64,000 nucleotides of DNA, taken from the NCBI RefSeq assembly GCF_000008545.1, contig NC_000853.1, forward strand, positions 634,465 through 698,464. Direction: 5' to 3'. The notes under the pieces are model-generated. The model did no database searches. It saw only the letters and a list, made by a program, of their open reading frames with translations, and was not told the origin of the DNA. Source of the DNA: Thermotoga maritima MSB8. Its GTDB lineage: Bacteria > Thermotogota > Thermotogae > Thermotogales > Thermotogaceae. This document shows positions 24,538 through 33,939 of this stretch, piece by piece; positions within the stretch are counted from its first letter, which is position 1, and each line of letters starts with the position of its first letter. A program made the position numbers and the translations under genes.

Positions 24538-25689
24538 TTAGTTTCGCTTATTTATTTTCAAATGTTGCGCATATGGAAAGTAATATTTATATATTCTCTC
24601 TATCATCTTTTCATCTAAAGTAATGTTTTTACCTGATATTTCTTGTAGTAGTTCTGATTTATAGTTTGCTTTTTCACACAATTGAATATGCATAAGAGCG
24701 TACAGAAGCTCTATTGGGAAACTTCTTGCCAAGAAGCTTACAGGTATATTTTTAATATTCCAGATAAAGAACTTTAGAAATCCAAAACCATTTATTCCTT
24801 TTTCAAAAAATCCCCTTGTATTCAAGAATTTATTGAAACACTCTATCTTATTATTGCATTTAAAAAAATCCTTTAAAAAATCAAGCAATATCATTTCAGA
24901 AAAAAATAAATACTTTTCTAGCATGTCATAAAGCGCTTGATCATTTATAAAGGATTCATACAATGGTTCCAGTTTGAGAAAAGTACACTTACCAATAAAA
25001 CTAACAAAATTCTCTATGTCTTCCTTTTTCCAATGCGGTAAAATTTCAAATGAGTGCTTCTTAAGATAGTCATACCTTTTTCTATATGATGGTATAAAAA
25101 TGCCATTTTTATAGAGTATAGCTGTCAAAAGATCTAAGGAATTTCTTATAACAGAATAAAACCTACATTGGTGTGTTTTACATTTTCGAATCCCCCAAAA
25201 GACAGAATAATGTCGATAGAGAAGAATATTGTGGATATCCTTCAATCTAATCTTTCTCTCTCCAAGGTGTTGTTTCTGAATATTATCAAATGGGAGATTG
25301 CCGTATAGAATGCAAGAATTGGTTAGGGTTTCCCACATCAAAACTGTATTTGCTTCTTTTAATACTTCCGGATTTACGATTGAAAAATCAACATGAAATG
25401 ACTCTGATAAAAAAGGAAAATGCCTAATTTTATCTTCTATTATCCATTTTAAAATGTTCTTTCTCAAAATACTAAGTCTTTTCGTAGAAATAACGATAAA
25501 CTCTAGATCACCAAGAATTTCATACCCTCCGGGTGTTTCGAGAATAGTTAATTCTCCTCTTCCACCGCTACCTGTGAGAAGCAAAACGACAACATTTTCT
25601 TTTCCACAAGCGGATAATAAAACCTTGGCAATCTGTTTTATAAAATCTTTTAATGTATCAGGGTAGTTTAATTCTTCCAACCTAAACAT
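24538..25689 (-). CDS. Unknown protein with a nucleotidyltransferase-like N-terminus
   Basis: A 383-residue soluble protein that I do not recognise as a named family. Residues ~35-70 read LLLTGSGGRGELTI, then ILGDLEFIVIS. This resembles the Gly-Ser ... Asp-x-Glu signature of pol-beta-type nucleotidyltransferases, with a third acidic residue possible in VDFSIV. The rest is helical and rich in Phe, Lys and Ile. It overlaps the phosphatase-like gene upstream by eight bases, so the two are probably made together. Its place in the polysaccharide cluster suggests transfer of a nucleotide or phospho-group onto a glycan, which is inference. Base composition is AT-rich. Confidence 0.55.
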   Translation of the reverse strand: MFRLEELNYPDTLKDFIKQIAKVLLSACGKENVVVLLLTGSGGRGELTILETPGGYEILGDLEFIVISTKRLSILRKNILKWIIEDKIRHFPFLSESFHVDFSIVNPEVLKEANTVLMWETLTNSCILYGNLPFDNIQKQHLGERKIRLKDIHNILLYRHYSVFWGIRKCKTHQCRFYSVIRNSLDLLTAILYKNGIFIPSYRKRYDYLKKHSFEILPHWKKEDIENFVSFIGKCTFLKLEPLYESFINDQALYDMLEKYLFFSEMILLDFLKDFFKCNNKIECFNKFLNTRGFFEKGINGFGFLKFFIWNIKNIPVSFLARSFPIELLYALMHIQLCEKANYKSELLQEISGKNITLDEKMIERIYKYYFPYAQHLKINKRN

Positions 25690-26827
25690 TTCTATTTGCC
25701 TCCAATATATGTTTAATGATTCTGCTAAAATCTATAGAATTTAAATATTTTGGAGGATTTCCTTGAAAAAGATTATCGATTTTGAAAGCCCTTGAGAACG
25801 CAGCGATACCATGCTGGCGTTCAAATTCAGGCAAATAGCCATGATATCCTTTCATTACACTATAACCAAAATAATTTGGATGAAATGTAAAACCTTCATT
25901 CAGAACGAATATCACATGCCCGTGTTCTTCATGCACTACACCAAATTTTTTCCTATCGTTTGATGATAAAATTTTACCTGGTAATTTGTTTAAGAATTCC
26001 TCTATCTCTAAATAGAGAAAGCTGTCAAAAATCCACGCTCTGAAATATAGACTGTCGTAGAAATAAACAATATATTTACCAAAAAATTTTCCAAAATAAT
26101 GTTCAAAATCGGATAAATTAACCTTTGCTTTGTAAGGAGACATTCCATGATCAGAGAAAAGGATTACATGAAATCCATTTTCCTTGAGGAATATCAATAA
26201 GTCTAAAAGTTTTTTCGCAAATAGATCCAAGAAGTAATCGTACTCAGGGGATTCGGGACCATATTTGTGACCTATGTGGTCTATTATATTTATCGTGAAA
26301 AGAAGCGGATGATCTGTGTTCTTTGCTATGTTAAACATTTTGTTGAACATAGTTTCCATTCTTTTTTCTTCATTTCTTGGCAGCGTCCTATCCAATTCTT
26401 CAATATAACCTCTGAACTGAGTATTGTACAGTATAAAACCTTCCTTTGCTAATTCTCGAAATGCATATGTTCCCTTGCGCAAGAAATATTTTCTTCTTCC
26501 AAGAGGAATCATATCTTCTAACCTCAGAATGATCTTCCTATAACCTTTTCGGATAAGATTGAGTTTTAATTTCCACAGAATACTATCTATTGTCTTATGA
26601 AAACGAAATTTGATAGTATCAAATTTCGTAGAGCATCCGAGACTCCATTCACCGAAGAATCCCACATCGTCAGGTGTTTTTCCATAAAGCAGTTCATAGT
26701 GTTGATTTACACTATAACCAAGCCCAGGTATCAGTCTGTATAGATTCAATATTTGACCAATATTTCTGCTTTTGAAATAAGGTAGCGCATCAATAAATAA
26801 AATGGCTAATTTACCTTTGTTGTTCAT
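25682..26827 (-). CDS. Alkaline-phosphatase-superfamily enzyme (phosphodiesterase/phosphotransferase type)
   Basis: A 381-residue protein. The start is ATG 26827, with GGAGGT just upstream; the frame to 26920 overlaps the previous gene. Metal-site motifs of the alkaline phosphatase superfamily are visible: LAILFIDALPYF (first Asp), IIDHIGHKYGPES (the D-x(2)-GH-x(2)-GP pattern of nucleotide pyrophosphatases), LFSDHGMSPY (Asp-His pair) and a late GYHGYLP His. The nucleophile is less obvious, possibly the Ser/Thr of GCSTKF. It may add or remove a phosphodiester-linked group on the exopolysaccharide. It sits between a GT4 gene and the unknown nucleotidyltransferase-like gene. Confidence 0.7.
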   Translation of the reverse strand: MNNKGKLAILFIDALPYFKSRNIGQILNLYRLIPGLGYSVNQHYELLYGKTPDDVGFFGEWSLGCSTKFDTIKFRFHKTIDSILWKLKLNLIRKGYRKIILRLEDMIPLGRRKYFLRKGTYAFRELAKEGFILYNTQFRGYIEELDRTLPRNEEKRMETMFNKMFNIAKNTDHPLLFTINIIDHIGHKYGPESPEYDYFLDLFAKKLLDLLIFLKENGFHVILFSDHGMSPYKAKVNLSDFEHYFGKFFGKYIVYFYDSLYFRAWIFDSFLYLEIEEFLNKLPGKILSSNDRKKFGVVHEEHGHVIFVLNEGFTFHPNYFGYSVMKGYHGYLPEFERQHGIAAFSRAFKIDNLFQGNPPKYLNSIDFSRIIKHILEANRNV

Positions 26828-26831
26828 ATTT

Positions 26832-28007
26832 CTACCTCCGAAGAATACTTTCGAGAGTTTCCAAAAATCTTTTCTCAAAAGCCAAGATTGAAAATTCTTT
26901 GAGAAATCTATCACGTGCATTTTTGGAAAAAACGTCTCGAAGTTCTTTGTTTTGAATTAGTTCACACAGGGCACTTGCCAACTCTCTCTTATCTTTTTTC
27001 ACCACAAAACCTGTCTCTCCATTTTTCACTATCTCACCACTACCACCAGCATCAGTTGTAACCACGGGTTTTCCAATCATAGATGCTTCAAGTAATATTG
27101 TAGGAAAAGGGTCATCTTCAACAGATGTGGAAATAACAATGTCTGCTTTCAACATTTCATCAATTATATTTGCACTAAATCCTTTAAAAAATACTTGCTT
27201 TTCTAGATTCTTCGATCTCACAAACTGTTTCAATTTCTTGAAGTATTTATAGTCCTGCTTTGACCGCGGCTCTCCAAAGAACCAGATTTCGAAATTTCGA
27301 ACACCTCTTTTGACCAAAAGATCTACAGCTTTCAAAGCAAGGTGCTGTCCTTTCCAGTATGTGATGAAAGCAGGATGAATTATTAAAACCTTATTATTGT
27401 TATACTCGTATCTTACATTTTCTTTTTCAATAGCATTCAACTCGTCAGGTATACCATTATGAACAACATACAATTTCTGTTGTACGTCTTTCAGGTGTTT
27501 ATTGGCCAAATGTTTTGAAACGCAAATAACAGCATCTACAAACTTCAAATAAATTTTATCTAAAATTAGTTGACGTATAATGCTACGTTGGTAACCGTGT
27601 TCATGCCAAATAACCACTGCTTCACATGGTTTCCCATAAGTGCGAACCGTTTCATAGTATAGTACCAAAGATCTCAAGTTGTTCAGATATATAATATCCG
27701 GCTTAAGAATGCGCAAATAATCCCAGAATTTTTTGGATAAAATCTTGATTTTTCTAAGATTTTTAAGTAGATGATGTGGTAATTGGAATCTCCTTCCTGC
27801 TATAACAATGCTGTTTTCACTTAAATCAGGAAAGTTCATAATACTTATGTTAAAATTAAGGTTTCTCAATTTTTCATAAAGAATTCCCCTGGAACCTAAT
27901 AAAACATATAACTCAAATCCTGTTTTTTGAAAAATTTGACTTACCAAAAAGAAGATTTTTTCGGCTCCACCCCATTCTCCAACGGGATTTACAAGCAATA
28001 CTTTCAT
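26832..28007 (-). CDS. Glycosyltransferase, GT4
   Basis: A 391-residue GT-B enzyme. The second ATG (28007) is preferred because GGGAGG abuts the first ATG. The N-terminus KVLLVNPVGEWGGAEKIFF has the acceptor-domain glycine loop. The donor domain has LIHPAFITYWKGQHLALKAVDLL, FFKGFSANIIDEMLKADIVIS and a donor-site region around PFPTILLEASMIGKPVVTTDAGG, where the first Glu of E-x(7)-E is replaced. It ends four bases before the phosphatase-like gene. AT-rich like its neighbours. Confidence 0.8.
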   Translation of the reverse strand: MKVLLVNPVGEWGGAEKIFFLVSQIFQKTGFELYVLLGSRGILYEKLRNLNFNISIMNFPDLSENSIVIAGRRFQLPHHLLKNLRKIKILSKKFWDYLRILKPDIIYLNNLRSLVLYYETVRTYGKPCEAVVIWHEHGYQRSIIRQLILDKIYLKFVDAVICVSKHLANKHLKDVQQKLYVVHNGIPDELNAIEKENVRYEYNNNKVLIIHPAFITYWKGQHLALKAVDLLVKRGVRNFEIWFFGEPRSKQDYKYFKKLKQFVRSKNLEKQVFFKGFSANIIDEMLKADIVISTSVEDDPFPTILLEASMIGKPVVTTDAGGSGEIVKNGETGFVVKKDKRELASALCELIQNKELRDVFSKNARDRFLKEFSILAFEKRFLETLESILRR

Positions 28008-28041
28008 ATTCATCCTCCCAAAAGGTTAGTTTTTTATCACA

Positions 28042-29103
28042 TTAAGCATGATCAATATTTATAATTTCTTTAAATATTTTTAAATAAACTTCATAGTAAA
28101 AAGTTTCGAGAAAAAATTGACGAGATCTTTGAGAGTAATTTTCTAAATCTTTCTTTATCTTAATAATCTGATCTAAGGTCATATCAAAGTTTAATGGCAA
28201 ATAGACAATCTCGCCTGTTTTACCTGCTTCCACAAATTCCGGGAAACTACCTATGTTACTTGCTATCACAGGTGTTCCAAACATGTATGCTTTTGGTAAA
28301 ACACCGCTTTGAGTTGACCTTCTATAGACGTTCCAAATGCAAAAACTTTCTTTATAGGCTCGGTTTATCTCAGAATTTGGAAGAGGTCTTCCATGGGCAA
28401 TTTTTAAAATTTCCTTCTCAATCATTTCTTGTAAAATTTTGTCTTTTTTTAATAGTCTGCTCAGATCAGTACGAGTCGCTATTTGGAATTTCATATCTAC
28501 TCCCTGTTTGTAGATATGCTTTATCAATTCAATGTAAACGTCGAAAGCATGTCCCTTCACAGCATGTCCTATGTAGGAAAAATACTGTTTCTTTGTGATA
28601 TCCACTTCTTCATCCAGTTCATCGTCGAACAACAATGGGATCATTAAAACATTTTCATTGTATTTGATATCTTTGTTCTTGTATAGGTTCAATGCGTACT
28701 TCGATGGTACAATCACAAGATCTGAATTCTTAAGCAATCTTACCGAGAAAAAGTGAGCAATTGTTGCCTTCAATGCTTGTTTTATGCCTTCCTTTAGATA
28801 CTGTCTAAAACTTTCCCATGGTTCATGATAAAGGTAAATAACCTTTGAACCTTTTCTTTTTAAAATCTGAGCGTATTTGTGATTAATTGTGGAAACATTA
28901 ACAAACAAGATAATGTCCGTGTTCCCAATAGATTCTTCGGGATACCATATTATTGGGAATTCTATATCTTTTATCATTCTTTTGTATTCTTTATGCAACC
29001 AGAGAAATACATCATATCCAATTTCACGGAATAATTTGGCATAGGCAATAGTATGAGATAAATGTCCTGGCGAAAAGTTCAAAGAAGATATAATCGCTTT
29101 CAA
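28042..29103 (-). CDS. Glycosyltransferase, GT4-like
   Basis: A 353-residue GT-B-fold transferase. It starts at TTG 29103, which overlaps the polymerase stop (TTGA) and so is coupled to it. The N-terminus KAIISSLNFSPGHLSHTIAYAKLF has a His instead of the common glycine loop. The donor half shows FSYIGHAVKGHAFDVYIELI, then SGVLPKAYMFGTPVIASNIGSFPEFV. The acidic donor-site pair is weak, so it is a divergent member. It acts in the same pathway as the flanking polymerase and GT4. Confidence 0.7.
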   Translation of the reverse strand: MKAIISSLNFSPGHLSHTIAYAKLFREIGYDVFLWLHKEYKRMIKDIEFPIIWYPEESIGNTDIILFVNVSTINHKYAQILKRKGSKVIYLYHEPWESFRQYLKEGIKQALKATIAHFFSVRLLKNSDLVIVPSKYALNLYKNKDIKYNENVLMIPLLFDDELDEEVDITKKQYFSYIGHAVKGHAFDVYIELIKHIYKQGVDMKFQIATRTDLSRLLKKDKILQEMIEKEILKIAHGRPLPNSEINRAYKESFCIWNVYRRSTQSGVLPKAYMFGTPVIASNIGSFPEFVEAGKTGEIVYLPLNFDMTLDQIIKIKKDLENYSQRSRQFFLETFYYEVYLKIFKEIINIDHA

Positions 29104-30356
29104 AATTCATTCACCACCTTATTATATAAATATAAGCTTATTCCAGCAATAAATGCTATGTAGGACGTTGCAAGCGACTCAGAAAAAGTTAGAAAAATGA
29201 ACATGACAAAAAGCTCTATTAAATAATTTCTTAATTTCTTTTTTTTAATACGAAACACCGATAAGATAAAAATGCTCAATATGCTAGCAGAAAACAAAAG
29301 CCCAAAAATCCCAGAATCGTAAACTGGAGAAAATATACTCCCAGTAGGGTAAATAGGAACCCCAGAGCCGAAAACGTTTCCAGAAACAAATGAACTGAAA
29401 TTCCTAATAAAACCACTCAATCGGCTTTTAAAACTTTGATCAACAATAAAGATAAATAGTGAACGATTTTCAAGCATTTTGCTTATATAGTAACCAACTT
29501 TGCCAAAATTGGAGAAATCATGTTTTGTGACAAAGTTCATCAATAATGGAAGAAATAATATCAGAGTTACAATCAAAACACATATTAATATTATCTTTTG
29601 TACTTTTCCAAAATTAGATTTTCTTGCTGACAAAAAAAGCTTTATCAAAAAATAAATTATGACCAAAACAAAACCCGTTAAACTTGCACTTGCTAGTATC
29701 ATTACAAGTGCAAATAAGGTTAAAATCATAGCTTTAACAGGTTTGATACTTCTAAGGTTTTTGTAATAATCAATCATCAAGAGAAAAAAGATACAAACCT
29801 TTGCCATATAGGCTGGCTCAGGAGCAAAGCCTATGGCAAAGTTTCTTCCGTAGACAATTGTATTTCTGGGTAATACGAAGTCGATCAAAACTTTTTTTGT
29901 TATAACCTGTGCTATCACAATCATAAACCACAATAAAATTGAAAAACTCAGAATATTTGGTGAAAATCTTTCAAAGTAGATTATTACGATAGGTATTATG
30001 ATCATGAAATTTATATATTTAAAAATAGTACGCAAATAGAATGTTAATTCTCCACCCTGAAAAATGAAAAATACTGTGACATTAAGAATACAGATTAAAG
30101 ATAAGAATATTATCATCAATGTTATTTTGTGAAAATGAATATTTCGATTTTTAACCAAATTAAATATAAGTAAAAGTGATCCTACCAATACTGCCCATGG
30201 TTGACTGTCAGAAGATGCAGGTAGTCCAAATGTGACATATGGGAAAAGCACTGTTACGAAGAATAGGTTTACCAAAAAGTTTTCTAAACTTATTTTCCTC
30301 TTTGTCTTATACAATTGCTTTTCCATAGAAAGCATATGAGAAGACATTTCGTTCAT
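29100..30356 (-). CDS. O-antigen/exopolysaccharide polymerase, Wzy-like
   Basis: A 418-residue integral membrane protein with about 11-12 hydrophobic helices and a large external loop (about residues 275-345) that holds RLSGFIRNFSSFVSGNVFGSG. This topology is typical of Wzy polymerases, which join flipped repeat units at the outer face of the membrane. Sequence alone gives no strict motif, so the call rests on topology and context: flippase, initiating transferase and Wzz-like protein are all in the window. It is strongly AT-rich. It has an AGGTGA ribosome site and is coupled to the next glycosyltransferase. Confidence 0.75.
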   Translation of the reverse strand: MNEMSSHMLSMEKQLYKTKRKISLENFLVNLFFVTVLFPYVTFGLPASSDSQPWAVLVGSLLLIFNLVKNRNIHFHKITLMIIFLSLICILNVTVFFIFQGGELTFYLRTIFKYINFMIIIPIVIIYFERFSPNILSFSILLWFMIVIAQVITKKVLIDFVLPRNTIVYGRNFAIGFAPEPAYMAKVCIFFLLMIDYYKNLRSIKPVKAMILTLFALVMILASASLTGFVLVIIYFLIKLFLSARKSNFGKVQKIILICVLIVTLILFLPLLMNFVTKHDFSNFGKVGYYISKMLENRSLFIFIVDQSFKSRLSGFIRNFSSFVSGNVFGSGVPIYPTGSIFSPVYDSGIFGLLFSASILSIFILSVFRIKKKKLRNYLIELFVMFIFLTFSESLATSYIAFIAGISLYLYNKVVNEF

Positions 30357-30366
30357 TCTGATGTAT

Positions 30367-31407
30367 TCACCTCACAGCCGAGCTGACGCCTGGTCCAAAT
30401 TCAGCAGATTTTTTTATAAGTTCCCAATTTTGCTTAAACCATTCTACAGTCTCAGCGAGCCTTCCGTCGAAATCTGGATCAGGATTAAAACCAAGGACTT
30501 TCTTTGCTTTTTCGTTGGATGCGAGCATTCTTGGCTTGGTATCCCATTTTCTTCGTGGTTTGAAAACAATACCAGCGGTATTTCCGGTGAGTTCGTTCAC
30601 TTTCTCGGCGAGATACTTTATCTTCACTTCCCTTCCGGCTGCGAGATTGAAAGCCTCACCTATGGCTTCTCTGTAATATCCCATCCTCAACAATCCGTCA
30701 ACAATATCACCTACGTAAGTGAAATCCCTCGTCTCTTCACCCGTACCTGTGATGGGTAACGGTTTACCAAGCATTGCCCAGTATATGAAATTTGGGATAA
30801 CGTTCCTGTACTGTCCAGGGACTTCGCCGGGGCCAAAGGAGTTGAAGAAGCGTGCTTTTGTAATGGGAATGTCGTACATTTTGTAGAAGTAATTGCAGTA
30901 AAGTTCCCCCAGAGCCTTCGTAATCTGATAAGGCGTGCTCATCCAGGAGGATATAGGCAGATCTTCCTTGAAAGGCATGGGAGCATCGCTAGGATAAATG
31001 GAACAGCCTGAAGATGCATAGACGAACCTTTCAACTTTCCCATATATTCTGGTGTATTCCAGAAGTTTCAAAGTGCCAAATCCATTTACCCAAAGATCCT
31101 TTTCAGGATAATCAACGGAATTCTGATTGGCAAAAAATGCCGCAAGGTGAAATATTATCTCCGGTTCCTCGTTGAACACTCTCTTTAAGTCGACATCGTT
31201 TGTTATATCACCCTCTATGAACAGCAGATTCGGGGCATCTTGAGGAAGAAGCCAGGTATACCCGGAACTCAGGTTATCTATAACTATCACAAAAGCTCCT
31301 AAATCTAACAGTCTTCTAACCAGATTCGATCCAACCGCTCCAGCACCACCTGTGACAAGAACTCTCTTCCCACTGTAATAATCCAAGTACTCTGTTTTCC
31401 CCATCAT
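30367..31407 (-). CDS. NAD-dependent nucleotide-sugar epimerase/dehydratase (extended SDR)
   Basis: A 346-residue extended short-chain dehydrogenase. The NAD loop GGAGAVGSNLVRRL begins near residue 20, DNLSSG follows the second strand, the catalytic Ser/Thr region is SSGCSIYP, and the Tyr-Lys pair is YQITK (near 160). These are the hallmarks of UDP-glucose 4-epimerase-like enzymes and GDP/UDP-sugar dehydratases; the substrate cannot be fixed. It supplies a nucleotide sugar to the cluster. The start overlaps the upstream GT4 stop (ATGA), showing coupling. Confidence 0.85.
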   Translation of the reverse strand: MMGKTEYLDYYSGKRVLVTGGAGAVGSNLVRRLLDLGAFVIVIDNLSSGYTWLLPQDAPNLLFIEGDITNDVDLKRVFNEEPEIIFHLAAFFANQNSVDYPEKDLWVNGFGTLKLLEYTRIYGKVERFVYASSGCSIYPSDAPMPFKEDLPISSWMSTPYQITKALGELYCNYFYKMYDIPITKARFFNSFGPGEVPGQYRNVIPNFIYWAMLGKPLPITGTGEETRDFTYVGDIVDGLLRMGYYREAIGEAFNLAAGREVKIKYLAEKVNELTGNTAGIVFKPRRKWDTKPRMLASNEKAKKVLGFNPDPDFDGRLAETVEWFKQNWELIKKSAEFGPGVSSAVR

Positions 31408-32708
31408 TTATCCCTCCTCAGAGCATCCAAGAATATTTTTTCATATTTCTCTGCTGCTTTTCTGGAGGATAGATTTTCTTCTATGTATCTCCTACCATTC
31501 CTTCCTAATGACTCTCTTAATTCCGGGTTTTTATAAAGGAGAAGAATCTTCTCAGCCAAGGATTTATAATCACCAGCCGGGATGGCAAAACCAGCATTTG
31601 CCTTTTCCACAAGCTTTGGTGCATCACCCTCTAAATTCATGACGGCAATGACAGGTATACCTGCTGACATAATACTCAAAATCTTTGAAGGAACCACAGG
31701 AGTTTTTACATCTTTTGTTAACGTTGCTAGCGAAACATCAGATGAGTGAAGAACCAAAGGATAGATTTCTCTTGGTACTGAGGGAATAAATCTGATATTC
31801 TGTAGGTTCAAACTTTCTGCAAGTTTCTTTGATTCTTCAAGTCTTACACCGTTTCCTACGATGATGAAAACAATATCTTTATACTCTTTCAATTCATTCG
31901 CAGCTCTTATAATCACCTCCATATCTTGTGAAAATCCTAAAGTACCAGCAAAAGATACCACGAACTTTTCTGTTAATCCATGTTTAATGGAAAAGTCATT
32001 TATTTTGTCTCCTGGTTTTATTTCGTTTTCATCCACCCAGTTTTCCATGACAAGTACTTTTCTTCCATCTCCGTTTAAGACGGACTTCACAAATTCTTTA
32101 TTCCTTTCAGAATGGACTGTTATTAAATCAGCAAGCTGATACGCTTTCTTCTCAACTTGTTTAAAAAGCCTTATGAGAAGAGGATTCTTCAGAATACCTA
32201 AATCTATCGCTGCTTGTGGAAATAGATCTTGCACGTTAAGCACAAAGGGAGCATCCTTCAATCTTTTTACTTTCCAAGCAGTTTTGTATAAAGTTATAGG
32301 AGGAGAGTAGACAAGAGAAACATCCACCCTTTTATTTCGAAGGTATTCTTTGGCATAACTAAACATCTTGAGAGCTATTTCGAAATGTTCAACACCTCTC
32401 CGTAACAATTGATGCCTTTCTATGTAAGGTAATCTGACTCTTATAACTTCGATATCAGCACAATCACTTATATTTTCGATAACAAATTTTTTATTCTTCA
32501 TCCTTCTTAGATATTGGTTGTATGTTTCTTTCGGAATGTTATAACGTGGGATTCCAGTAAGAACGGTCACTTCATGTCCTCTTTTTGAAAGTTCTCTGGC
32601 CAGGTAGAAATAGAGGTGGGAAGCTGCTCCTATTTCTGGTGGAAAATAGTTGTTGATCAACAGAATCGATAATTTTCTTTTTTCTTTCACTTCGCCCCTC
32701 TTCTCCAT
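31404..32708 (-). CDS. Glycosyltransferase, GT4 (WbuB-like)
   Basis: A 434-residue GT-B enzyme. The acceptor domain SILLINNYFPPEIGAASHLYF, with the N-terminal PPE-x-GAA pattern, is typical of WbuB-like fucosamine-type transferases. The donor domain has VSFAGTLGFSQDMEVIIRAA and VGNGVRLEE; the donor-site area is PSKILSIMSAGIPVIAV. It overlaps the initiating transferase gene by 22 bases. GTG 32690 is an alternative start that would remove most of this overlap. It probably adds the second sugar of the repeat unit. Confidence 0.8.
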   Translation of the reverse strand: MEKRGEVKEKRKLSILLINNYFPPEIGAASHLYFYLARELSKRGHEVTVLTGIPRYNIPKETYNQYLRRMKNKKFVIENISDCADIEVIRVRLPYIERHQLLRRGVEHFEIALKMFSYAKEYLRNKRVDVSLVYSPPITLYKTAWKVKRLKDAPFVLNVQDLFPQAAIDLGILKNPLLIRLFKQVEKKAYQLADLITVHSERNKEFVKSVLNGDGRKVLVMENWVDENEIKPGDKINDFSIKHGLTEKFVVSFAGTLGFSQDMEVIIRAANELKEYKDIVFIIVGNGVRLEESKKLAESLNLQNIRFIPSVPREIYPLVLHSSDVSLATLTKDVKTPVVPSKILSIMSAGIPVIAVMNLEGDAPKLVEKANAGFAIPAGDYKSLAEKILLLYKNPELRESLGRNGRRYIEENLSSRKAAEKYEKIFLDALRRDK

Positions 32709-33913
32709 AACACAGCCTCCAGTGTCTGCAGGATGATTCGAAGATCAAGAAAGATGTTTCTGTTCTTCACGTACCAGAGGTCGTAACTGAGTTTTTTCTT
32801 CACTTCTTCAAGATTGGAGGAATATTTGTACATGAGTTGTGCCCAGCCGGTGATACCTGGTTTTACCCTGTGTCTCAAACTGTAGAAAGGAATCTGCTTT
32901 TCGAAGATCTTTACGAACTCTTCCTGCTCTGGTCTTGGACCGACAACGCTCATCTCACCTTTCAATACGTTCACAAACTGAAGCGCCTCGTCTATTCTGA
33001 ATGGTCTTATGATTCTTCCAATCTTGAGTATCCTGTCTTTTTCCTGGTCTGCGAACTTCGGTGTTTTCTCCTGCTTTTTCCTCATACTTCTGAGTTTTAG
33101 CATCGTGAATGTTTTCCCATCTTTCCCAACCCTCTTTTGCCTGAACACAACGGGCCTTCCATCTTCCAGGTATATAATTATACCAACAACGAGCATGATG
33201 GGGGAGAAGACAGCAAGGGCGATCAGAGAGACAGCGATGTCCAGGATTCTTTTTGCCGGTGAGTCATCATTCACAGCGCTGAAGCAAACCTCGTAGTACT
33301 CTCTGAACTTTTCCAGGACTTTCATGGGGATTCTCTTCAGGGTTTTTTCCACAAGGTTTGGCAGGTATTCCACACGTTCGATGTTCACCTTCTTCAGAAC
33401 GTCTTCGAACTCTGGGTCTGCAAGAAGGACTCCGTCGTAATGGACGAGTTTTCTTTTCAGAACTTCAACCGTTGGGTTTATGTACTCTGCAAAGCGGTAC
33501 TTTCCCGTCGTTTTTTCTTCTATTTCTTTCAGGATGGGTTCTATTTCTTCTTTTCTTCCCACGACAAGGAACGTTTTTGTGGGCTGGTTTTTGATGAGGA
33601 GTTTTCCAAGAAGGGTGTTCAGAGGAGGGATCAAAACGACAGAGACCAAAAAGTTGTAGAAGAAGTTGTATCGGGTGATGTCTTTTTCGAAGAGGGGATA
33701 GAAGAAAAGGATCAGTATGAAAGAAAAAAGAGTGCCAACAGTTGTTCTTATGATTTGTTCGTTGTAGTTTTGAACATTTTCAAGGTCGTAGAGCCTGAAG
33801 GCAAAGAAAGAAAGTGTCATACACAGCGAAAAGAGTATTCCCACGTACCAGTTAAAAAAAGGGAGGTTGAGTGCAGAAAGCACCACAAGATCGAAGACAA
33901 TCAGTTGATACAA
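32687..33913 (-). CDS. Initiating sugar-phosphate transferase (WbaP/WcaJ-like)
   Basis: A 408-residue polyprenyl-phosphate sugar-1-phosphate transferase. Residues ~1-105 hold four helices, followed by a degenerate CoA-binding-like domain (TFLVVGRKEEIEPIL). The catalytic domain (~220-408) opens with KRILDIAVSLIALAVFSPIML and has RQKRVGKDGKTFTMLKLRSM, the DEALQFVNVLKGEMS segment and the signature VGPRPEQ, then KPGITGWAQ. It loads the first sugar phosphate onto undecaprenyl phosphate and thus starts each repeat unit. It is the first gene of the minus-strand biosynthesis cluster. Confidence 0.9.
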   Translation of the reverse strand: MYQLIVFDLVVLSALNLPFFNWYVGILFSLCMTLSFFAFRLYDLENVQNYNEQIIRTTVGTLFSFILILFFYPLFEKDITRYNFFYNFLVSVVLIPPLNTLLGKLLIKNQPTKTFLVVGRKEEIEPILKEIEEKTTGKYRFAEYINPTVEVLKRKLVHYDGVLLADPEFEDVLKKVNIERVEYLPNLVEKTLKRIPMKVLEKFREYYEVCFSAVNDDSPAKRILDIAVSLIALAVFSPIMLVVGIIIYLEDGRPVVFRQKRVGKDGKTFTMLKLRSMRKKQEKTPKFADQEKDRILKIGRIIRPFRIDEALQFVNVLKGEMSVVGPRPEQEEFVKIFEKQIPFYSLRHRVKPGITGWAQLMYKYSSNLEEVKKKLSYDLWYVKNRNIFLDLRIILQTLEAVLWRRGAK

Positions 33914-33939
33914 AACATTCGCCTCCCCTTAATTAAAAG

